Shown: one piece after another, positions 59,111 through 64,000 of the stretch
Layout: each line of letters begins with the position of its first letter
How positions within the stretch are numbered: the first letter of the stretch is position 1
NCBI RefSeq assembly: GCF_003265345.1
Contig: NZ_QFWW01000006.1
Span: 455,968 to 519,967 of the forward strand
DNA: 64,000 nt
Origin: Lentzea terrae
GTDB lineage: Bacteria > Actinomycetota > Actinomycetes > Mycobacteriales > Pseudonocardiaceae
Direction of reading: 5' to 3'
Translations under genes and position numbers: made by a program
The notes under the pieces: model-generated
Seen by the model: the letters and a program-made list of their open reading frames with translations, nothing else
The model's database searches: none
Told to the model about the DNA's origin: nothing

Positions 59111-60031
59111 CTACGTCCCCGCGGTCGCGGGCACCCGCGGCTTCATCCGGGTGACCAGGATGCCGGCGATCACCAGCACCGCACCGGCGAAGGTGTTCCA
59201 GCTGATCGGCTCGCCGAGCAGCAGCGCGCCGAACGCGGTCGACCAGAGCGGGATCACGTAGGTCACGGTGGACGCGATCGTCGGACCCGCGTGGCGAATG
59301 ACGTTCAGGTTCAGGATGTACGCGATCCCCGTGCCGAGCACACCCAGCACGAGCAACGCGACGGCCGCGTACCAGCCCGGCCACGTCGGCACCTCCTGGA
59401 CGGCGGCCGTGACCACCGCGAGCTGCACCGTCGCGCAGGCGATCTGCACCGTGGACAGCGCGGTCACCCCGCCAGGGCGGTGCGAGAAGAACCGCCGCGT
59501 GTAGGCGAAGCCCGCGCCGTAGCAGGTGGTGGCCAGCAGACAGGCCACGCCGCCGACGACCGTGCCACCGGCGATCCCGTTCCAGATGCCCAGCACGACC
59601 AGCACGCCCAGGAACCCCAGCGCCAAGCCTGCCAGCCGCGGCCCGCTGAGGCGCTCCTCCGCGACCATCATCAGCACGAACACGAGCGTCAGCAGCGGCG
59701 TGGTGGCGTTGATGATCCCCGCCAGGACCGAGTCGACGTGCTGCTCCCCGTAGGCGAACAACGCGAACGGCGCGGCGTTCAGCAGTGCCGCGACCACCGC
59801 GGCGTGTCCCCAGGTGACTCGATCGCGGGGCAGCCGGACCCGCTGCACCGCACACACGACCAGCAGCGCGATCGTGCCCAGCAGGCACCGCCACAACGCG
59901 ACCCAGAGCGGTGAGACCCCCGCGTCCACCCCGATCTTGATCAGCGCGAAGCTCGACCCCCACAGCACGGAGAGCGCGACGAAGCTCGGCAGCCACCGGG
60001 CTGCCGCGACGCGTTCCACCGAACCTTCCAT
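59111..60031 (-). CDS. EamA/DMT-family transporter
   Basis: A 306-aa drug/metabolite exporter-like protein with ten membrane helices in two EamA repeats (SFVALSVLWGSSFALIKIGV in the first; SWNTFAGAVLVIAGILVTRM at the end of the second). It begins the EamA-antiporter-NPD operon, divergent from a LysR gene. Substrate unknown; export of a metabolite or amino acid is the family role. Confidence 0.92.
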   Translation of the reverse strand: MEGSVERVAAARWLPSFVALSVLWGSSFALIKIGVDAGVSPLWVALWRCLLGTIALLVVCAVQRVRLPRDRVTWGHAAVVAALLNAAPFALFAYGEQHVDSVLAGIINATTPLLTLVFVLMMVAEERLSGPRLAGLALGFLGVLVVLGIWNGIAGGTVVGGVACLLATTCYGAGFAYTRRFFSHRPGGVTALSTVQIACATVQLAVVTAAVQEVPTWPGWYAAVALLVLGVLGTGIAYILNLNVIRHAGPTIASTVTYVIPLWSTAFGALLLGEPISWNTFAGAVLVIAGILVTRMKPRVPATAGT

Positions 60032-60133
60032 GACGTGTTTCCCCCTTGACCGGCGCGCCGGACTGAACGGCGCGGCTGGACGTCATGGTCACCTGTCCTC
60101 CATCATGAGTCCAATTACCGACATTCGCTTCCC

Positions 60134-60150
60134 CATGAGGACCTCTCATG
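60134..60150. promoter_or_regulatory. LysR-type inverted repeat over the regulator start
   Basis: CATGAG (60134-60139), 5 bp, CTCATG (60145-60150): a perfect palindrome overlapping the ATG (60148) of the LysR gene and lying 100 bp from the EamA start. It suits autorepression and control of the EamA operon. A further CATCATGAG occurs near 60101. Confidence 0.5.
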
Positions 60151-61020
60151 ACCATCGGTATCCCCCAGATCCGGGCGTTCGTCGCGGTGGTGGACACGTC
60201 GAGCTTTTCCGGGGCCGCGGCGCAGCTCGGGATCAGCCAGTCGGCCGTCTCTCACGCGGTGGCGGCGCTGGAGCGGACGACTGGGCGTCCCGTGCTGACC
60301 AGAGGGACCCCCGCGCGGCCGACGCTGCTCGGCGAACGGCTGCTGGCGCACGCGCGAGTGGCTCTCGCGTCGGTCACCTCGCTGGAGGACCTGGCCCGCC
60401 ACCGCGACAGCGGTCTGCACGGCGACCTCGTGCTGGCCGCACCGCCGTCGGTGTGCCACAGCCTCGTGCCGGAGCTGGTGGAACGGTGGCGGACCGACTT
60501 CCCCGGCGTCACGGTGTCGCTCTTCGAGGGCGACGACGAGGAGGTCGCCGGGTGGCTGGCCGGCGCGAGCGCCGACATGGCCGTGCTGGTCGACCCGCCG
60601 GACGCGCCCGCGGGCGCGGTGCTGCTCGCCGAGGACGGCTTCCAGGCCGTGCTGCGCACCGACCACCCGCTGGCCCATCTCGCCGCGGTGGACCTCGACG
60701 ACCTGGACGACGACCCGTTCCTGCTGTCGACCAGCGGGTGCGAGCGCCAGATCCGGGAGATGTACCGGGCCAGGGGCGTGCCGCTGCGTCCGGCACACCG
60801 GGTCCGCCAGCTCGGCACGTTGTTCGCCATGGTCCGCGCGGGGGTGGGGGTTTCGGTCGTGCCGGGGCTCGTGGCGGGCATGGAGGGCCCCGGCCTCGTA
60901 CTCGTCCCGCTGGCCCAGCGGCTCACCCGCCGATTGGTGCTCACCGGGCCTCTCCATCGGCCGTGGCACCCCGCCGTGGCAGCCCTGCTCGCGGGGATGG
61001 AGCAGCGACAGGTGGCGTGA
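60148..61020 (+). CDS. LysR-family transcriptional regulator
   Basis: A 290-aa LTTR. HTH at residues 1-60 (IPQIRAFVAVVDTSSFSGAA, QLGISQSAVSHAVAALERTT) and a substrate-binding domain from about 90 (HGDLVLAAPPSVCHSLVPEL). Divergent from the EamA-antiporter-NPD operon, which it probably controls. ATG 60148 lies in the palindrome at 60134. The 3' end is antisense to rarD for 80 bp. Confidence 0.93.
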   Translation: MTIGIPQIRAFVAVVDTSSFSGAAAQLGISQSAVSHAVAALERTTGRPVLTRGTPARPTLLGERLLAHARVALASVTSLEDLARHRDSGLHGDLVLAAPPSVCHSLVPELVERWRTDFPGVTVSLFEGDDEEVAGWLAGASADMAVLVDPPDAPAGAVLLAEDGFQAVLRTDHPLAHLAAVDLDDLDDDPFLLSTSGCERQIREMYRARGVPLRPAHRVRQLGTLFAMVRAGVGVSVVPGLVAGMEGPGLVLVPLAQRLTRRLVLTGPLHRPWHPAVAALLAGMEQRQVA

Positions 61021-61876
61021 CCGTGCGCAGGCCGTCGACGACCAGCACGACGGCTGCCGCCCACACCAGGCAGAAGCCGATCCACCGGTCCAGCGGCATC
61101 TCCTCCCGGTAGAACAGCACGCCGGTGAGGAACTGCAGGATCGGTGCGAGGTACTGGATCGCGCCGAGCGTGGCGAGCGGCAGCCGGACCACGGCGGCGC
61201 CGAAGCAGAGCAGCGGTGCCGCCGACACCGCGCCGGTCAACACGAGCAACATCGCGTGCTCCCACCCGTGCGCGAACACAGTGGCGCCACCGCTCGCGCC
61301 GAGCAGGACCAGCGCGGCCAGCGCGGGCACCGCGAGCAGCGCGGTCTCGGTGGCGAACCCGTCGACGGCGCCGAGCCCGACCTGCTTCTTGACGATCGCG
61401 TAGCCCGCGAACGATCCGGCGAGCACCAGCGCCACCCACGGGAACTCGTGCTGTCCCGCGAGCAGGACGACCGCCGCGAGCGCGGCCAGTCCCAGTGCGA
61501 TCCGCTGCGCCAGCCGGAGCTGTTCACCGAGCAGCACCACACCGGCGGCGACCGTCATCAACGGGTTGATGAAGTACCCGAGCGCCGTGTCGACCACGTG
61601 CCCGTTGTTGACGGCCCAGATGTAGACGCCCCAGTTGACGGCCATCAACACCGCGGCCAGCCCGGTCAGGCCGATCGTCCGCCGCGACGAGATCCGGTGC
61701 AGCAACGACCGCAGCCTGCCGAGCGCCACGAGCAGGACGAGCACCAGCACTGCGGACCACACGATCCGGTGCACGAGGATTTCGACCGCGCCCGCGGGTG
61801 CCAGCAGCGGCCAGTACAGCGGGTAGAGACCCCACAGCAGGTAGCCGGTCACGCCGGCGACGACGCCGGCCCTCAT
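60941..61876 (-). CDS. rarD: RarD-like EamA-family transporter
   Basis: A 311-aa RarD protein with ten helices. AGVVAGVTGYLLWGLYPLYW at the N-terminus, VNWGVYIWAVNNGHVVDTAL and LGYFINPLMTV, then YLAPILQFLTGVLFYREEMP are the RarD hallmarks. It is the last gene of the operon that enters from the right edge; its ATG overlaps the upstream stop. Named for chloramphenicol sensitivity in E. coli; here probably exports or imports a small metabolite made by the operon. Confidence 0.9.
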   Translation of the reverse strand: MRAGVVAGVTGYLLWGLYPLYWPLLAPAGAVEILVHRIVWSAVLVLVLLVALGRLRSLLHRISSRRTIGLTGLAAVLMAVNWGVYIWAVNNGHVVDTALGYFINPLMTVAAGVVLLGEQLRLAQRIALGLAALAAVVLLAGQHEFPWVALVLAGSFAGYAIVKKQVGLGAVDGFATETALLAVPALAALVLLGASGGATVFAHGWEHAMLLVLTGAVSAAPLLCFGAAVVRLPLATLGAIQYLAPILQFLTGVLFYREEMPLDRWIGFCLVWAAAVVLVVDGLRTVTPPVAAPSPRAGLPRRGATADGEAR

Positions 61877-62580
61877 CCGGCCTCACCCCGGCGGCAGATC
61901 AGCGTCGCGTCGGGATACCTGTGCAGGCGGTACGCCGACGCGCGCACCTCGCTGTCGATGCCGTCCACCAGCGCCAACTCCTCCCGCAAGGCGGCGAGGA
62001 GCGGGTAGGGCGTGCCGGACGAGTCGGCCAGCGGGTGGACGCGCACCTCCGCGCTGACCCGCATCAGCTCGCGGAGCGCGGCGAGGTGCCAGCGCCCGTC
62101 GAACAGGTTGGCGTAGGTGAACAACAGGTTCGGCACGAGGGTCAGTCCGAAGGTGTGGTCGGCGAACGGCAGCGCCGGCAGCGCCGCGGCCACGTACCGC
62201 CCTCCGCCACCGGAGCGGTCCGCGGTGAAGTCGGCGAGGAAGCGGGCCGACGCGCGGCGGCGGCGGGCGACGTAGCCGTCGACGCCACCGGCCCAGCCGA
62301 GGTCGTACATCGCCGCGGCCTCGGCGGCGCGGGCGACGGCGCGGTCGAGGTGTGCGGACACGACGGCCCCGACCTCGTCCGGCCCGGCGGCGTAGAGCGG
62401 GTCGGCGCTCACCGCGGTGCCGCCCCGCGCGCAGACCGCGGCGGTGAAGTCGCTCGCCCCGCCGGGACAGTCGAGGACGGACGTGCCGAGCACCTCGTGC
62501 TCGTCGAGACCGAACATCAGCAGGTACTCGTCGAAGTCGCGAGACGTGACCAGGATCCGGTCGAGCGGTGCGACGCTCAT
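61873..62580 (-). CDS. Class I SAM-dependent methyltransferase-like protein
   Basis: A 235-aa protein with a Rossmann-like start: LGTSVLDCPGGASDFTAAVC resembles motif I (DxGxG with Cys-Pro changes) and GGTAVSADPLYAAGPDEVG has the acidic residue after strand 2. ALPALPFADHTFGLTLVPNL fits motif IV, and the protein ends with a SYRLHRYPDATLICRR-like strand. It overlaps both neighbours by 4 bp. It probably modifies the product of the operon; the PGG variation makes the cofactor uncertain. Confidence 0.7.
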   Translation of the reverse strand: MSVAPLDRILVTSRDFDEYLLMFGLDEHEVLGTSVLDCPGGASDFTAAVCARGGTAVSADPLYAAGPDEVGAVVSAHLDRAVARAAEAAAMYDLGWAGGVDGYVARRRRASARFLADFTADRSGGGGRYVAAALPALPFADHTFGLTLVPNLLFTYANLFDGRWHLAALRELMRVSAEVRVHPLADSSGTPYPLLAALREELALVDGIDSEVRASAYRLHRYPDATLICRRGEAG

Positions 62581-63947
62581 CCGCTCACCCCGCTCGTCAG
62601 CGCGAGGCGTTGCCCGGCGGCCTCGGCGAGCAGCCCGGCCAGCAGGCAGGCCGTGGCCACCGGCACGTCCGCGATCCCTTCCGGCGCCAGGAGTTCGCCG
62701 TCGCCTCCCGGAGCCGTCCGGTCGCTCCAACCGAACCGGTCGCGCAGCATCGGAGTCATCCCTCCCCCGTCGAGCCACTCCCCCACCACGGCACGCGCCC
62801 GGTCCGGGTCTCCGGTTCCGCGCAGCCGTTCCAGCAGACCCGCCACCGCCCCGCGCTCCTCGGCGGCGGACTCCGGCAGCCACAGGAAGAACGGCGCGAC
62901 CGGCGCCATCACGAACAGCACCGTCCGCGCCCACGGCAGCCCGGTGACCGCGGCCTCGTACAGCCGCCGCGCCCGCCTGGCCCTGCTCGCGAAGTACCCG
63001 CGCTTGACCGGTGGTGCGCCCGCCATCGCGAGCGCACCCCAGTGCACGTGCACCTCCGGCCCGGCTCCGGCGGGTGTGCCGGCGGGCCGATGCGTCCCGA
63101 GCACGACGTGGGTCAGCGCGACCACGTCGACCGATGCGAGCGGCGCGCTCGGCACGTCGCGCAGCACCGTCCCGAGCGGCTCGTCCGAATTGGCCACGGC
63201 GAACGGCACGAGGCTCGCCGCGACCAGCGCCGCGGCGTCCGGGTAGCGCTGGTCGCCGAAGACGAACCCCGATCCGGCGCGCTGTGCCGGCGCGCGGGTG
63301 ACGGTGCCGTCCGGGTGCACGATCCGGTCGAAGACCGCGCTCAGGGCACGATCGTCGGCCGCGGCCTCGACCAGGCAGGTCAGCAGTTGCTCGACCTGGG
63401 TGCGGTGGCGCCAGACGAGCTGCGAGTACGTGTCCGCCGTACCGGTCAGCGCCGCGAGCCGGGTCCGGTGCACCGTCGTGAGCGCCACGGCCGAACCCTC
63501 GTGCTCGGCCTCGGTGTACGGCTGGAACACCGGCCGCGCCCGGTCGTGCGCGACCATCCTGCCGCCGTTCCACCGGCGCAGCGCCAGCCGCGTCCTGCGG
63601 CCGCCGCGGAAGAGCGCTCCCGGCTGGAACAGGGTGTCGCCGGCGTCGTTCGCCGCCGTCTCGCACTGGGTGAAGTCGAACAGCATCGGGTAGCCCGCGC
63701 GCAGATCGCGGCAGAGCACGGCGTTGTAGTCGAGCACCGTGCTGCGGCCGTGCCAGATGTCGTCCCAGTCGGCCAGGTGGCCGGTGCGGGGCGCGCGGAC
63801 ACCGGCTGCGCTCAACGCCGTCACCACCTCGCCGATGGTGGCCGTGCCCTCGGCCAGGTGCCGCCAGGCGAACGCGCGCTCGCCCGCCGCCAGGTCTGTC
63901 CACTCAGGACCGCAGCCGAGGCCCAACCGGTCCAGCAGCCCGTTCAC
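62577..63947 (-). CDS. Unrecognised 456-aa protein
   Basis: A soluble protein that I cannot assign. The N-terminal part includes AGERAFAWRHLAEGTATIGE and WDDIWHGRSTVLDYNAVLCR, the middle YPMLFDFTQCETAANDAGDT and RRTRLALRRWNGGRMVAHDR, and the C-terminal third MAPVAPFFLWLPESAAEERG then a leucine-rich end. No signal peptide or obvious catalytic motif. GTG 63947 overlaps the upstream stop (GTGA) and its own stop overlaps the methyltransferase start, so all four genes from the edge to rarD are coupled. Likely a biosynthetic component; the context at the window edge would decide. Confidence 0.7.
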   Translation of the reverse strand: MNGLLDRLGLGCGPEWTDLAAGERAFAWRHLAEGTATIGEVVTALSAAGVRAPRTGHLADWDDIWHGRSTVLDYNAVLCRDLRAGYPMLFDFTQCETAANDAGDTLFQPGALFRGGRRTRLALRRWNGGRMVAHDRARPVFQPYTEAEHEGSAVALTTVHRTRLAALTGTADTYSQLVWRHRTQVEQLLTCLVEAAADDRALSAVFDRIVHPDGTVTRAPAQRAGSGFVFGDQRYPDAAALVAASLVPFAVANSDEPLGTVLRDVPSAPLASVDVVALTHVVLGTHRPAGTPAGAGPEVHVHWGALAMAGAPPVKRGYFASRARRARRLYEAAVTGLPWARTVLFVMAPVAPFFLWLPESAAEERGAVAGLLERLRGTGDPDRARAVVGEWLDGGGMTPMLRDRFGWSDRTAPGGDGELLAPEGIADVPVATACLLAGLLAEAAGQRLALTSGVSG

Positions 63948-64000
63948 GCCGCTACCTCCAGCGCCGCGTCGGCCAGGATGCGGGCCACGTCGAGGGCCGG
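63944..64000 (-). CDS. C-terminal end of a gene cut by the window edge
   Basis: Eighteen codons ending PALDVARILADAALEVAA before TGA 63944, in frame to the edge. The stop overlaps the start of the 456-aa gene by 4 bp, as elsewhere in this operon. Too short to identify. It shows that the operon extends beyond the window. Confidence 0.6.
   Translation of the reverse strand, partial: PALDVARILADAALEVAA

Noticed and set aside
1..64000. CRISPR arrays, tRNA or rRNA genes, insertion sequences
   Set aside because: I looked for regularly spaced repeats, T-loop GGTTCGA-type motifs with acceptor pairing and transposase motifs and found none that hold up by eye; tRNAscan-SE and ISfinder searches would settle this.

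Overview
The window is high-GC DNA from an actinobacterium. A mycothiol-dependent formaldehyde operon, a DUF5753/DUF397 pair, a BTAD/SARP regulator, F420-type PPOX and DUF1469-DUF3618-DUF4235 genes, many GTG starts and 4-bp stop/start overlaps fit the Pseudonocardiales (Lentzea/Saccharothrix-like); the genus is inference. Genes are dense on both strands. I saw no rRNA, tRNA, CRISPR array or intact transposase.

Layout. 1-3.4 kb: lgt end, a convergent operon (DoxX-like, folE, maltokinase-cap protein) and a divergent Cys-rich HTH regulator. 3.4-14.8 kb: an aerobic cobalamin locus in two blocks: cobN behind a cobalamin riboswitch, divergent cobG-cobH-cobIJ, then cobL-cobM-cobK on the other strand. 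A decayed STAND NTPase gene and a small secreted protein gene separate the blocks. 14.9-19.6 kb: a secreted beta-glucanase-like enzyme with a LacI-type operator, a decaying DUF5753/DUF397 pair and a secreted trypsin-like protease operon. 19.7-23.9 kb: a polar amino acid ABC transporter co-transcribed with an unusual class V aminotransferase fused to a YheO-PAS/DauR-type HTH regulator. 24-31 kb: gene remnants, an I36 inhibitor, thioredoxin, a membrane/stress trio, a chorismatase-like protein, and the VOC-MscR-MBL operon, which ends in a 168-bp RNA-biased palindrome.

31-48.6 kb: DUF2332, two hydrolases with a PucR-type regulator, a polygalacturonase, a neutral-lipid group (two alpha/beta hydrolases, WS/DGAT, DUF2993-like), an ECF sigma/anti-sigma pair, a truncated beta-helix gene, an atypical phosphotransferase, a GH29-like fucosidase, a beta-solenoid membrane protein and a patatin. 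48.6-55.2 kb: SARP-NB-ARC-TPR regulator, phosphodiesterase and tex. 55.2-64 kb: a PGM1-like ATP-grasp ligase, then nitronate monooxygenase, antiporter and EamA genes facing a LysR gene, and an operon cut by the window edge (unknown 456-aa protein, methyltransferase-like protein, RarD).

Recurrent themes are secreted hydrolases for plant or fungal polymers, inferred operators without their regulators nearby, and several genes caught in decay (10.2-11.2, 17.3-18.3, 24.0-25.0 and 41.8-42.2 kb). The most novel candidates are the enzyme-regulator fusion with its transporter, the 168-bp palindrome and the unknown operon at the right edge.
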